Shown piece by piece: positions 1 through 11,135 of a DNA stretch of 64,000 nt (position 1 is the stretch's first letter; each line of letters starts with the position of its first letter). The notes beneath the pieces are model-generated. The model was not told the DNA's origin. It did not search any database and worked only from the letters and a program-made list of their open reading frames with translations. Location of the stretch: contig OX235272.1 of assembly GCA_944472155.2 (NCBI GenBank), forward strand, positions 17,530,354 to 17,594,353. Direction: 5' to 3'. The translations under genes and the position numbers were made by a program. The stretch is from Trichobilharzia szidati. Its lineage: Eukaryota > Platyhelminthes > Trematoda > Strigeidida > Schistosomatidae.

Positions 1-879
1 CGAAAGCATTTATAAGTGGTAATATGAATCAATAAAGCACTAAACTGAATATTAGGTAAATTAAGAAAATAATATAATTTATAGGTCCCACTGCAGGCCA
101 GCATACCAACAGTGGCTGGACCTGTTCCTTTTGCACACAGAGCGATAGCCTTTTAGTAATTTATTCGGTACCCAATAGATGATATGGACTGTTTAGGGCA
201 AGGTGATGTAATTTGGGACTGTTAAAAGTTTTTACTATACCTATATTTGGACAATGGTAAGTGTTCCCGAGCACGAAATACTAAGTTTCTAGAGCACTGG
301 CCTATACAACTGGCTCCACTGGACCATATGAACTGATAGATATAAATAGAGGTGCCTAGTATAGGTAATTCGTCTTACAGTTTTGGAATCATAACCAGTC
401 ATGTGGAAAATGTAATTTGCAATAGAAGATCTTTGAATCTACTTTCTTAACTTGTTGGTTATTAATTCACTTGGTATATCACTTTTGAACTACAATCGCG
501 TATGCAGACGCTTCTTGTTTACAGGTATAGAGGAGTTTTTTTTCGATTTTCTTAAGGTGTCATTACAATCTCAAGCTCAACTTCAATCACATTTTCTGAA
601 AATGTAGCTCTGACTCTGCAGCTGAAAGTCCTTACCGAATTTCTTTTATACTGTAGAAGAACAAAACTATGAAAGTGTATTTTGTCCTGTCCGCGTACTT
701 TTCTTATGCAAATTTCTTCTTATACTTTCATCTGGTCTTCGTGTTAGAGGGACATTTAAGGAGGCAATTTGACTTTGAAATTAGATAGCATCTGTGTAAT
801 TAATTACACAAAGGATGAACGTATCATCCATATATCGGCAACAGAAAGAGAATTTGTAAGAGTTGGTTTGTGAGGATTA
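1..879. other. no gene seen; flank or intron DNA
   Basis: AT-rich sequence with no long reading frame and no recognisable element. The missing 3' exons of the G-alpha gene further right were looked for here on the minus strand (NKKD box, C-terminal helix) and not found. It is therefore most likely part of a long intron of that gene. Confidence 0.5.
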
Positions 880-1345
880 GATTTGTTTTCACGTGTCTAA
901 CCACGGATTGATATCAGTTAGAGAACCATTGAAAACCAGAGAGTACTGGACAACTGTTTCATCCTAGTTTGGGGATCATCGGCAGTATGCACCCAATGGG
1001 TTTCGAACCCAGGACATTCCGGTTACAAGCAAGCTCATGTACCATTCAGCCACTGGGATCCGACTCAATGGCCAGTCCATGAATTCTAACTTCAACCAAT
1101 TCGTGATTTAGTGCGACCACCAACCAATGTTATCGGTAGGACATCCATCCTCACACATGACTGGATGAACCTCACTGGTCACGACTTCTCACTAGAACTC
1201 CAGGAAACTCCGTCCTGTAGCGAGTCACTAGCGAGCATCAGACTAATTTTTAAGGCTTAGATTTGTTTTCACGTGTCTAACTACGGATTAATATCAATTA
1301 GAGTAATTCCTGGTTTTCAATGGTTCTCTAACTGATATCTATCCG
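880..1345 (-). repeat. tRNA-like SINE with hammerhead-like segment (Sm-alpha type), copy A
   Basis: Read on the minus strand, the copy runs from a 5' region near 1250 into a tRNA-like block at 1000-1070. That block has a GTCCCAGTGGCTGAATGG-like A box (here with GATCC) and a B box GGTTCGAAACC at about 998-1010. A hammerhead-like segment follows (941-988), then a tail reading towards 880. The same order recurs in four other copies around 38-41 kb. A second, partly inverted piece of the tail lies at 1257-1345. Sm-alpha repeats of schistosomes are known to combine a Pol III promoter with a hammerhead; assignment here rests on pattern only. The ribozyme core is mutated (see separate entry). Confidence 0.7.
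941..988 (-). ncRNA. hammerhead ribozyme-like motif, degenerate
   Basis: On the minus strand the segment reads stem I strand (ATACTG), core CCGATGA, a short stem-loop, GAAA, and the return strand CAGTAC. The conserved core is CUGANGA, so U4 is changed to C here and cleavage is doubtful. The layout matches the Schistosoma hammerhead (open helix I, very short helix III). Confidence 0.45.
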
Positions 1346-1564
1346 TCGTCAAACTTGCAAAAGAAAATCACTTGATAACAGGGTTTAAAAGACCATCTTT
1401 AAGTTTACTTTGAAATCTAACGTGGGACCCCATGGGAAGCCCATCACACTCCCATTCAAATGTCTGTAGGTTTCGTCATCAAATTTAAGATTTACATTCA
1501 TGTTACACTTTAATATTAATTCTCTAGGGTTTTCCCAGTATTTACTGACTTATTATTTATTAGT

Positions 1565-1870
1565 TCACATATATTGTAAGTAACCGTTTCTGTCAGACGT
1601 ATACAAAGATGCTAGGCCCAAAACTATAATAGTTTCATTTATAATTGTGATACTCTTAATTCTGTTTATGAATTTAAACACATCTTTCGCATAATATATT
1701 TTATTAGCTATGCATACAAAGGTTTTGGAATAATTACTAACCATAGAGCTAAACCATGGTAGGGTGAATTCATCATGTTTATAAACTGCTTTTAACGGCA
1801 CTTCAGGTGTATTTGTTTTAGGGAAATCGTATAATCTTTGTAGGAGGTGCCAGTGGGTTAGTCTAGGCAC
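1565..1870 (-). pseudogene. Penelope-like element reverse transcriptase fragment
   Basis: An open frame of about 100 codons on the minus strand contains RLYDFPKTNTPEVPL, matching the PLE hallmark RLYGLPKxHKxxxPLRP. After a stretch corresponding to the Y-H-x-A-K-W/F helix it ends in ETIIVLGLASLYTS, matching the DVxSLYTS(I/V)P motif with the catalytic aspartate lost (the DV pair reads GL or LA). It is a fragment of the fingers and early palm of the RT, without N-terminus, YxDD box or endonuclease. It lies alone in presumed intronic DNA, and its motif context is closer to the 33.6-kb PLE than to the LINEs. A real cellular gene is unlikely. Confidence 0.7.
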
Positions 1871-2695
1871 TCAACCTTCAACCACTAGACCACCCGTTCA
1901 AACTCAGTTTCACTTAGTAAGTTTTCAGCAATCAGTTAGTATCACTAGCACCTACAATAAGTGTGACTCACTGAAGAATACATGGAAATTCAAGTGATTG
2001 TTGTTGTGTATTAACAAAATAAACTAGTAAACTGACGTACAGCTAGTGAAGAAAAACACTAAATGAAAATATGACCAGACTATGTGAACAAAATAAAGGC
2101 AAGAGAAAAACATTAAAATGAATAATATATATAAAGGACATTGGAAATGACATTTAGGTTGGTGGTAAAAGCCTATTAGCTGATAAGTAGATGCAGGAAT
2201 AGCTGTAACCTTAGCTGTGAGTATTCACTAAAACATATCATTGTCTCATATTACGATCACGATAGAAGTAAGATATAATCCCTTTTGGGGAAATAATCAT
2301 TTACATAAAAAATGTCTAAAATCCTTCAGGCAGGCACTTAAGACTATTAATAATTTTGCAGTGGTATGTGATCAATACTTACAGAACTCGATATGCTACT
2401 GATACTGATAATCCTTTTAGTTTTACAGTGGATAACTACTACTAATTATCTATAAATGCAAAGAGCAGCAACCATAAACAAAAAGTGATTTCAAGACTAT
2501 TAGTTAGAGTAGCTCTCATATTATATGAATTCATAAAGTTTGTTGGATTTCCAGTTTGATACTCCACTATGTTTGTTACAATTAACTGTTTTACGACCAT
2601 TCTACTGATCGCTATCTTCGTTTATATCTATGGAAGCTATGTTGAAGTAGACATGTATAGAGATACTAAACGACATTATTGAGATTATTTTACTA
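1871..2695. other. no feature recognised
   Basis: AT-rich DNA without long frames or recognisable motifs on either strand. At 1865-1915 there is a weak tRNA-like block (possible B box GTTCAAACTC), too weak to call. Confidence 0.4.
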
Positions 2696-2699
2696 GATC

Positions 2700-2965
2700 G
2701 TGCTGCGCATGCCTAACCATCGCCTCCCCCAACCCGACGGGCATTACTAGCTGATATAGGTGCAGGTTGGAAAAGAGTAAGTGGTGGCCAAAGAAAAACA
2801 TCGCATCAATCAATCCATGAAATCCTTGACAGTTAAACTGAGTCAGGTAGAGAGATGCAGACTTCCGGGTTGGTTGGGGCCCTAGGGGCTCTAAGAATCA
2901 ATGGCTTGAGACAGACAATAGGTGACATGGCTCAAAATCGTTGTCAATGGCTTACGCAGATGTAT
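2700..2965 (+). pseudogene. LINE ORF 3'-end fragment
   Basis: In one frame the segment reads VSGGQRKTSHQSIHEIL and, further on, IGDMAQNRCQWLTQM. The pattern basic-GG-(x)K-T-x-H-Q followed by a stretch ending D-x-A-Q-x-R-x-Q-W resembles the extreme C-terminus of LINE ORF2 proteins, where a D/NR-x-W motif precedes the stop. At least one stop and a frame change interrupt it. The family cannot be named from so short a piece. Confidence 0.4.
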
Positions 2966-4052
2966 TCAGTCTCTGTAATATTCAGTCTCATATTCCTTTC
3001 TACCATTACTCATTCTGTTTCACTCTTATACTTATATTGATTCTCTTCACTCATTTTCTTGTCTACCTTTGTGTGCTATTTGGAACGTGGCAACTCGAAC
3101 TGGTGCACTTCGGTGCCAAGTTCTATGTTGAGTCCAGCCATTTTACTAGATCAGTACAAACCAACTAACTAGTTTTTGCAATAAACCATAGAACAAATCT
3201 ATCTGAATACTTGAAGAACCAATGACCATACAACTTCTCCAATTAGCACAGGAATCTGAGTACGAACATACTAGTAATACAAGCAAATGAGTCAATAAAC
3301 ATACAATGAATCATGAATCAGACACACTATATGCATATTATTTGTCCACGGAAATCACTTCAACAGTAAAATACAGCTAGCTGAACATTTTCAAATCAAT
3401 CTCTGTCATTAATATTGTACAGTAAACCTGTATTATTTACAGAGTAATATATTGCACGAAATTTACTCCGTATATTTATATTCAGGTAACTACATTACAT
3501 CCTCGAAGTGATCTTAGTTGTGCAACTATTAGATATAGGAAAAAGGGCGATAACTCATTCCTATTGCAAGTATTAGTTGCTAATCCAGCAAACGAAAATG
3601 CCAATATCAATCTCTTTTGATCCAGCTAATTTAGTTTTAAGGTTAGTTATACAACCGTTACCTGAATGTTCCACATAATCTTTAGTGTCTAACCATGTTT
3701 TAAAGCTTCTCAGTCACCTAAGTAACCACGAAAAAACAATGATGAAAATATTTGCTGCGATATAATTAGTAGACAAACCAGAATACTTTAATACCATAAT
3801 AAGCATTCAGCATTACATTTCCTAAAACAGAAATATTTATTAGAAGAATCTCCACTACTGTAGATTATGACAACAGTGTATCTAGTAACTTACATTTTCA
3901 CTGTGATTATTGCCAGTCTCTCCCCTTGAAGATATCTACCTGGTTTGATAAACATCGCTTGCTAACTGAACATTTGATCGTAATAGGGGGACTTTTTAAA
4001 AACCTTTGAAGGTTTTGTACAGAACCTAACAATCCTTACATCAAATGGAAGT

Positions 4053-4108
<56 letters not shown>

Positions 4109-4217
4109 AGTGTACTATACGGGTTTTTTCATAAGGTTTGAAGGCTTATATACGAAATACAAAAATTAATGTATACGAGTTAAAAGATTTTAACAATTTA
4201 ACGTTAAGAGTATTTAC
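2966..4217. other. presumed intron of the G-alpha gene
   Basis: No coding sequence was recognised. The stretch directly follows the 5' splice site GTAAAT of exon 5 on the minus strand and contains none of the remaining G-alpha exons, so it should be intronic. It contains a TA dinucleotide tract at 4054-4100. Confidence 0.5.
4054..4100. repeat. (TA)n microsatellite
   Basis: About 23 uninterrupted TA dinucleotides inside the presumed sixth-exon-facing intron of the G-alpha gene. Confidence 0.95.
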
Positions 4218-5068
4218 CATTTCTTGGTCCTCAGCAAGAGTTAAATCGTATTCACTTATAGCAACCACAAAAATGATTGCTGTTACACCTTCAAAACAAT
4301 GAATCCACTTCTTTCTTTCAGAACGCTGACCTCCAACATCAAACATTCTAAAATGAATAGTAGGATTGTTGTTACTGACATTACTTTATATTCAATCCTT
4401 TAAAAGTAAAGTGTGTTTCTACAATTCCACCCGTCCTAACTCTTGTACGAAGAACGTCCTGCTGTGTAGGAATATATCCTGGACTTGACAGCCTATCCAA
4501 AGAATCAAGGAAACTTAAGTATAAGCCAGAATTGCAAATTGTCTTACTATGATGCAGAATCATTCAGTTGAAATTCACGCGATCTACTCACAGCTGCTTG
4601 AACACCCGGATCATACCATAACCTCTTCAAGGCACTGGACACCTCATCAGGGAGGACATCTATATCTGTTCGTGCAAGATTCAAAATAGTAGTAATATCA
4701 TTCTAAAAATCAGTTTTTAAGACATTTAAATCAATACCACTGCGTTTGGACATGCACAGCCTATCTGTAACTGTTCCATTGCTCTCAGGATAGCAACCAT
4801 ACTTTGTATAGTATTGCTGAATACAACAGGCTTATACTTCTTGCATTCTTCTTCAGAATAACCCGACATATGGATAATTCTGCGGATAAGAAAACATTGC
4901 AACATACTTCATTTGCTTAACGATGGTGCTCTTCCCTGACTCCCCTGCTCCAAGAAGCAAGAGTTTTGCCTCTCTGCCTGCTGCCTCACCATCAGCTCTT
5001 AAAGTTTTATCAATATCTCGGGAGCGAGCTTCAGCGGCTCGTCTTTCTGTACTTTCAGCACAACCCAT
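4218..5068 (-). CDS. G protein alpha subunit, Gi/o class (5' five exons; 3' end outside window)
   Basis: GTP-binding alpha subunit coupling seven-helix receptors to effectors at the plasma membrane. Exons on the minus strand: 5068-4908, 4879-4738, 4702-4548, 4513-4385 and 4347-4218, giving 717 coding bp (239 codons). The protein starts MGCAEST (Gly2 myristoylation and Cys3 palmitoylation sites of the Gi/o group). It carries the P-loop [28 protein letters not shown] of the helical domain, [14 protein letters not shown] (closer to Go than Gi), switch [18 protein letters not shown] with the catalytic Arg and the Mg-binding Thr, and switch [18 protein letters not shown] with the catalytic Gln. 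NKKD, TCAT and the C-terminal helix are missing because they lie left of the window. Introns are 28, 35, 34 and 37 bp, all GT-AG. Switch I has G where Gi/o usually has the second T of KTTG. Confidence 0.93.
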
Positions 5069-5119
5069 TAGAAATATTTTCGAAAAAGGCGCGATCCAAA
5101 ATCGATATTGAAATGCCGC

Positions 5120-5199
5120 CTGAAAGTAAATGATGTTTAGTGCACAGAAAGAAAGATCATACGCTGCGATTAAAAAGTGAAAACTTTAGGTATACTCAC
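5120..5199 (-). other. candidate 5'UTR intron of the G-alpha gene
   Basis: On the minus strand a strong donor (CATTG|GTGAGTATA) at 5199 is followed 80 bp later by a pyrimidine-flanked acceptor (TTTACTTTCAG) ending at 5120. This is 51 bp upstream of the start codon. The same acceptor could serve spliced-leader trans-splicing, which trematodes use; the sequence cannot decide. Confidence 0.4.
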
Positions 5200-5439
5200 C
5201 AATGCTGGATTTAAATATGTCCAATAGGTGGATGGAACTCTATGCCTTTTCAATCTATGATAATTACAAATTAGTTATTCACAGAATAATTGATTTTACC
5301 AGTGACATTGGCACTTGAGTTTATATGCAGCCTATCCTGTGTATCCATTGGCATCCATTCATTGCCTGTATGATGATGCCTTATACAAACTTCACCACCT
5401 AAACACGTGAACAAACAAATTTCACTCTATTCCAGTGAG

Positions 5440-7333
5440 TTCGTTCCACTTTTTAAAACTTCAAAATACTCCTAAATCTACCACCACCGACAACTCGCCC
5501 AACAATTCCAACAACGGAGACAGAGCTACCAGTGAACACCAACCCCTCGACGAAATCAGAAGTCTTGAAGGCAATCAAGATGATAAAAGCTGGAAAAGCA
5601 GCAGGACCAGATGGAATCCCAGCAGAAGCGTTGAAAATGGACCCTGAGACCACAGCGGACTTGATGACGTCACCACTGGAGAAGGTGTGGAAAGAAGGCA
5701 AAGTACCCGAAGATTGAAAGAAAGGATACTTATTCAAACTACCAAAGACAGGAGACTCAAGTCAATGCAAGAACTGGCGCGGAATTATGCTCCTGTCCAT
5801 CCCAAGCAAAATACTAAGTCACATCATCTTGAAGAGAATCAAACATGCCACCTTGGATGAAAAACTTCGACCGGAACAGGCTGGACTCAGGAGAAACAAG
5901 TCATGCATTGATCAGATCGCCACATTACGGATCATCATTGAACAAAGGTTGGAATGGCAGTCACCTCTCTATCTCACTCAACTTCACCGACTTTGAAAAG
6001 TCCTTCGACAGCGTCGATCGAGAGGTGATTTGGAAACTAATTCGCTACTACTAAGGGGTGCCACCGACAATTATACATCTGATCCAACAGCTGTACGACA
6101 ATGCTGCATGCCAAGTAATCCACAACGGGAAACTTACGGAACCCTTCGAAGTGAGGACAGGAGTAAGACAAGCTGGCTGCCTACTATCGCCAATGATTTT
6201 CCTGATTGCAGTAGATTGCATAATGCGACAAACAGTGGGCAATGAGGAAACAGGCATAAAATGGACTCACACAAAAACCAACTTGGAGGATCTGGACTTC
6301 GCCGATGATATATGTCTGTTTTCCCACAAACTGGAAGATATGCAAGTGAAAAGCAACAAGTTGGCAGAATAAGCATCTAGGGAAGATAGGACTTCAGGTG
6401 AACATAGAGAAAACAGAGGTGATGAAGATTCCTGGCCAACACCATCAACAGCAACAACAACAACAGACAATAATCAGCATAAATGGGAGGAACCTGAAAG
6501 AAACAACCTTTTTTACCTACCTGGGAAGCATCGTCTCAACTACAGGAAGACGGAACCGACGAGGATATCAAAGCAGGAATCGGAAAAGCAAGACAAGCTT
6601 TCATTATTCTCAAGTCTGTGTGGAGAAAAGCAACAGCACTCTGCATGAAAACGAAGGTAAGATCTGGATTTTCAACTCCAATGCGAAGTCAGTGCTACTC
6701 ACTATACGGGTGGATCAGAGACTTGCGCTGCGCGTCATGAAGAGCATCTCAAACAAACTACAGACCTTCATTAACAGTTGTCTTCGCTCAATACTCCGCT
6801 CAAAATCAGATGGCCGGCCAGAAAAGATCAGCAATAGAGACCGCTGAGAGCGAACCAACTAACCAGGATCTGATTGTGCAACAAATGTGCAGGAAGAAAT
6901 GGAGATGGATTGGCTGGCCATACTCTGAGGAAACAAACCATCAAGTGAGTGACATCACCGGCCAGAAAAGATCAGCAACAGGGAGGGATCTCTGGCAATG
7001 AGCGAACCAACCCAGTAGGAACCGATTGTGAAACAAATAGGCAGGCAGGAATAAATGGAGATGGATTGGCTGGCCATACTCTGAGGATACAATGCATCAA
7101 GTGACATGACTAGACAAGCCATTGCTCGGGCGGAACCCGACTGAAAAGGAAGCGGCGAGTTAGTCGTCAGTGAGAGGGTGGGTGACTTGGAGGAGGTGAT
7201 GTGAAGAGGAGATGAAAGCGTGTGGGCAGACTTGGAGCCAGGTGAAGACTGTAGGAGAGAACCGAACGCAATGGATACGCACGGCTGAATCCCTATGTTC
7301 CTCTTGGAATTGAAGGATACAATAATAATATTT
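5440..7333 (+). mobile_element. RTE-clade LINE (SR2/SR3-like), broken copy
   Basis: 5'-truncated non-LTR retrotransposon reading rightwards. Order: GKAAGPDGIPAEAL (RT entry motif, about 5595), a stop at 5715, KNWRGIMLLSIPSKILSHI, DFEKSFDSVDREVIW with the first catalytic Asp, GVRQAGCLLSPMIF (a G-V-R-Q-G motif with a one-residue insertion), LDFADDICLFSHKLEDM with the FADD catalytic box (about 6290), a poly-Gln tract at about 6437-6464, a FTYLGSIVSTTG motif, and a C-terminal region with KWRWIGWPYSEE. Several stops and frame changes make it inactive. It ends with an (AAT)n-like tail at about 7318-7333. The N-terminal AP endonuclease is absent. It lies about 370 bp upstream of the G-alpha start codon. 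Confidence 0.88.
6812..7110 (+). repeat. internal tandem duplication inside the RTE LINE
   Basis: A block starting GGCCGGCCAGAAAAGATCAG and running through the KWRWIGWPYSEE coding stretch occurs twice, at about 6812-6955 and 6960-7110. The two copies have clear differences. No other RTE copy in the window has this duplication. Confidence 0.75.
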
Positions 7334-7760
7334 TGTTATCTTTGTTGTTTTAGTACAGACTCCTTATATTATGTGTGATCAGACGCCCAGACTAATGGTC
7401 ATTAGGCCGGCCGCCATTCTTATTTAACTCCTACCCTTATGGCCAGAAAATGCGGTAACTTTTGGCGGTAAGCTGAAGCTAACTCCCCTCAAAATGAGAT
7501 AATTGGCTCACACTCACCACCCCAAGGAGTTTATGTGTGTTGTGTATCGGTGAACGAGCAAGCACCTTACCACATACAAGTTGAATCCGGAAGTTAATAA
7601 AACCTTCGAGGTCCTTACGGCGGCAATTCTAAATAATAACGACCTCTCCAGTCAACAACCATCTGACGAAGTCTTAAACAATGTCTAGTCAGGGAATGAT
7701 TCATCTATACACGTGGTTTCAATAAGTTACAAGTCAATGTGAATTCGACACGAGACTCTT
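7334..7760. other. unassigned, possible LTR remnant
   Basis: No coding sequence. The stretch is less AT-rich than its surroundings, contains a TTAATAAAACC-like signal near 7595 and precedes Gypsy-like RT sequence, so it might be an old LTR. No matching second LTR was found downstream. Confidence 0.2.
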
Positions 7761-7807
7761 TGGAGATTTGTTTCCACGTCAGCTAGCACAGCATGTACAA
7801 GCTTTGT

Positions 7808-8074
7808 TCATGGAACTTCACAGAATTCCCACCCACGACCTGGATATTTAGACTGGTAAATTTCTAGAAAAATTACGGCTGCTGGTAGCCAAATTTTTCC
7901 ACGTCGGTACTCGGTTCCTAACGTTAAACCCAAAACGAGAGAGTTAAACAACTCTGGCAAGTGGCTTCTTAGGTCGACTAGCTCCAGAGCGTCTGTAAAC
8001 TGCTTTAGCAATTCATCCCAAGGTAGCGAGTCATGAGGTAACCTAAAATTTGAACCATATTCAGCTAAGAACAC
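7808..8074 (-). other. unassigned open frame, 88 codons
   Basis: An uninterrupted frame with a start codon, but no motif I recognise and no splice context. It lies just before Gypsy RT sequence on the other strand, so it may be a chance frame across decayed element DNA. Confidence 0.15.
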
Positions 8075-8249
8075 ACACTGGTATCGGTATCACAATATCT
8101 GTGGACAAGAAGCTGATGGTGACTGAAAACCCTACAGTTTTTGGGAAGAATACAAAGACTGTGTGGAACCATTGTACCAGCGGCAGTCGAAGCCACTCGC
8201 AATGGCAACTCACTTCACATTCCAGATGTCATTAGAAAAACCCGATACC

Positions 8250-9560
8250 TGATTCAGAAGTTAGTATTCCCCTTGCTAGAATGGTAGAACTTGACACCAT
8301 CCGACTATCCAATAATTTTTAGTCCTCACCACTTCACATGGCTTCTAAGATATCTGGTGAAATGCAACGGTATGGTGATTACAGAGCTTTAAACAAACAA
8401 ACGGCATCCAATAGATACTCTCCACTCAGCTAATATGAATTCGTATGCATGCCTTGTTTGAATAATGAAAGCCATCCAGATATCTGAACACTTATCGATC
8501 AGAGATTCCTTGGTCTCCCCTTCGTCTATGGACACATCCACGAATTGGCCATTGCAAGTGCAGATCAGGCAGATTATTCGAGAAATATGAAGACTGCATT
8601 TAAATGACTTCCCCAATATGGGATGACCATCGAAACGAAGTAGATTTTCACGCGCAACCTGGAGGACTACTGTGCAATTCAATAATCATACGGCCTGGGA
8701 CAGACAATTGTGTATGTACGTATATATTTCAAATATTTAGCTGCTCAAACATTATTAACTTGTAGACAATCTACTATTTGACATTATATCAGACTTGATC
8801 GTGCCTGTAAAATTGGCATGCATTTTCACTTAAATTTATGTTTATATGAAAATATACATTATTATTATCAACTTAGATAAGAGTGGACTTCATTCACATT
8901 CCACAGGCATTTGGTAGACAGCTAAGGAATCGAGTCAGTCTCTGGTGATGCACAAGCTATTGAAGATTATCCAACGCGCAACTATTATAGGAAATTGTGG
9001 CGATTTTTGGGTCTCGTCAATTTACCTAGATAAATTTGTATGTCCCGATATCGAATACGAACGTGTTGCAACATTACAAGGAGCTGATTCTGAACTACAG
9101 ATTCTAAAATGACATTCTTAGAACTTACCGAAATTTGTTCTGACACAACGAAAGTAATTTTTGATACATCTACCAGTTGTTGTCGATCTTTCGTTGAAGC
9201 AGCTATGAGACGCACAACTTTTGAGAAACTGCCTAATCTCTTACATCCAGGAGTTAGTGTTACTACCAGGCTGCTGAAGGAAAGATTTATATAGCCAAAC
9301 GAAGACGCAAATTTGTTTGTTTTGTCAAAGAGTCAAGATTCATCGTCACACCAATGCGCCGCTTGGTTGTTTTCCTAACCCCGACTCATGATTTGACGAC
9401 ATACATATAGATGTCGTTGGTCTACTGCCTCCTTCTAGTGGTTTCAGCTACAATTTCACTTGAATCGATAGATTCACTCGTTGGCCAGTAGCATTTCCAC
9501 TAGCAGACGTATCCGAACTCTTACCATTCACACAACGACTACCGATCGCCAGATAATTTT
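8250..9560 (+). pseudogene. Ty3/Gypsy-type pol remnant: RT pieces and integrase, internally deleted
   Basis: At about 8278-8440 one frame reads MVELDTIRLSNNF, a stop, then SSPLHMASKISGEMQ and GDYRALN, the Ty3/Gypsy RT entry motifs. After an unassigned stretch, AIEDYPTRNYYRKL and WRFLGLVN (about 8945-9030) match the RT thumb (YRxFLGLVNYYRRF). This is followed almost directly by the integrase zone. MRRTTFEKLPNLLHPGVSVT (9200-9265) is the HH part of the HHCC finger, CLFCQR (9314-9331) is the CC part, and IHIDVVGLLPPSSGFSY then IDRFTRWPVAFPLADV cover the core with the first catalytic Asp. Stops and a frameshift near 9300 break it. The RNase H part is missing, pointing to an internal deletion at about 9035. 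Confidence 0.8.
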
Positions 9561-10879
9561 TTATCATTTCGCATATTTTCTATCATAATTCTCGATTCTA
9601 CTGTCCTCAGTGCATTCATTATTAAAATTATTAACTATCCATAAATTCTTTCAAAACTCCGGATTAAATCGCGTATTTTATGTATTATGCCTGCTGTGTA
9701 TTACGCAAAAGCATATTCTTTTTGAATACTAAAATGTATTATTTCATACTTCAGTGTTCTGTTGGGGGATTATATAGCTCTCCTATATTAACTCGAACCG
9801 CGAGCTCATATTACCATTTCATGTACCCATATTATACGTTTATAGAAACTAATTTTACATAAGCTTGTCGAACATTTGCCAATGTATTAGTGAACATAGG
9901 TTCTCGTTTGCTATACATATATATTGTGTGCTTTCGCACACTTACGTTCGTCTCGTGCCCCACGAAATTTGATTTCGTTAACAGTATATCTCTTCAGATT
10001 TCACTTGTGCTTTGGATACAGCTTTGTTTGATATTTAGTCACATACGGCATTTGCACACCTTAGGACGTGTATGTGTGGAAATGCTATACTATTACAGTC
10101 GTAATCATATATAGCAGCCAACTTTAGTTGTTGCCTAGTGTACAATTTAATTATCGCCTATGTACTAGTCAGGTAAACAGCCAATCAAACTACAGGCCGT
10201 TGATGGACGTCCACTGTCTGGCCTATGTTTATACCTCATTAGTTTCCATCATAGCTTTATGTATCATAGTGACTATTATATGCATTTGTAAACAGGTAAC
10301 GTTTCACTTATTCATCGTAATTAGTCTCAACGACATGAAGGTTTAGTGATCATAATGAACATTAGAAATATTTAAATGATAGGCATATTAAATGTTTTGT
10401 ATATATATATATCTGAACGTCCGAAGAAGGAGAACGGTCGCCGAGGTACACTCAAATAACAGTAAGTGCATTATGATTATCATGGTAGTGCTGACGTCCC
10501 TAAGCAATGGTTGTGGTTATAAAGCTCAGAGTTTCTTCTAACTTACGGAATGCTTGGACTAATAGGCCAGTAATATATAGTATTTCTGAGATTCAGTGGC
10601 TCAGTGAGAAACGAAAACAAGACAAAACTAGAAGACCTGTTCAACTCTCTACAAAGAATCCGTGATAAGATGGTCTTTATTGCATTACTCTTTTTCGTCC
10701 AGTTGTAACACTATCTCAACTCAGTATATGTCCTAAGAATTGAGCGGATTAATTTACGAGTTAAGATTTTCACGGATAAGCAGTAATGTGACTGCTCTAA
10801 GTACCATTATGAAGACTATAAATTTTTCCCAATTCGTCGTGCTTATAGCTGGAGAAACATCTGATTTCACTGTTGTAGC
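9561..10879. other. no feature recognised
   Basis: AT-rich DNA with short TA runs (near 10400). Small open frames of 60-75 codons are present but resemble chance frames: no motif, no shared usage. Decayed element DNA is possible. Confidence 0.35.
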
Positions 10880-11135
10880 GCAATAATAGCCATCTGATGC
10901 ATTTTTTGGTTCGCTGATGATTTTGGTATGCAAGCGTTCGTCTCTGTTTCTATGAAAGTTGGCTTTATATCTATCAACTATGTCAGCATTATAATGTCTT
11001 CCACCGGGTTAAATGGAGATAACCTCTCCTTTTCCACTAATTAACTTAAACGAGCTATCCTAATGAGTTTGTAGTAATTTTCCAGTATTGTTGTGTCTCA
11101 TGAAAACCTGAGTACCATACTTCAACTTCTGAGGT
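10880..11135 (-). pseudogene. possible Ty3/Gypsy integrase C-terminus
   Basis: Minus-strand frame reads LKYGTQVFMRHNNTGKLLQT, then H, a stop and DSSFKLISGKGEVISI. This is like the K-x-G-D-x-V ... W-x-G-P-F-x-V-I pattern of the integrase C-terminal (GPY/F) module. The similarity is weak and broken by a stop. Confidence 0.3.

Noticed and set aside
1..4217. Remaining G-alpha exons
   Set aside because: No NKKD, TCAT or C-terminal motif was found on the minus strand, so they were not annotated.
4625..4660. CTGATGAG hammerhead core on the minus strand
   Set aside because: It lies within G-alpha exon 3 (PDEVSS coding) and has no GAAA or stems around it.
7808..8074. 88-codon minus-strand frame as a host exon
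   Set aside because: No splice context or motif; lies in decayed element DNA. Kept only as an unassigned frame.
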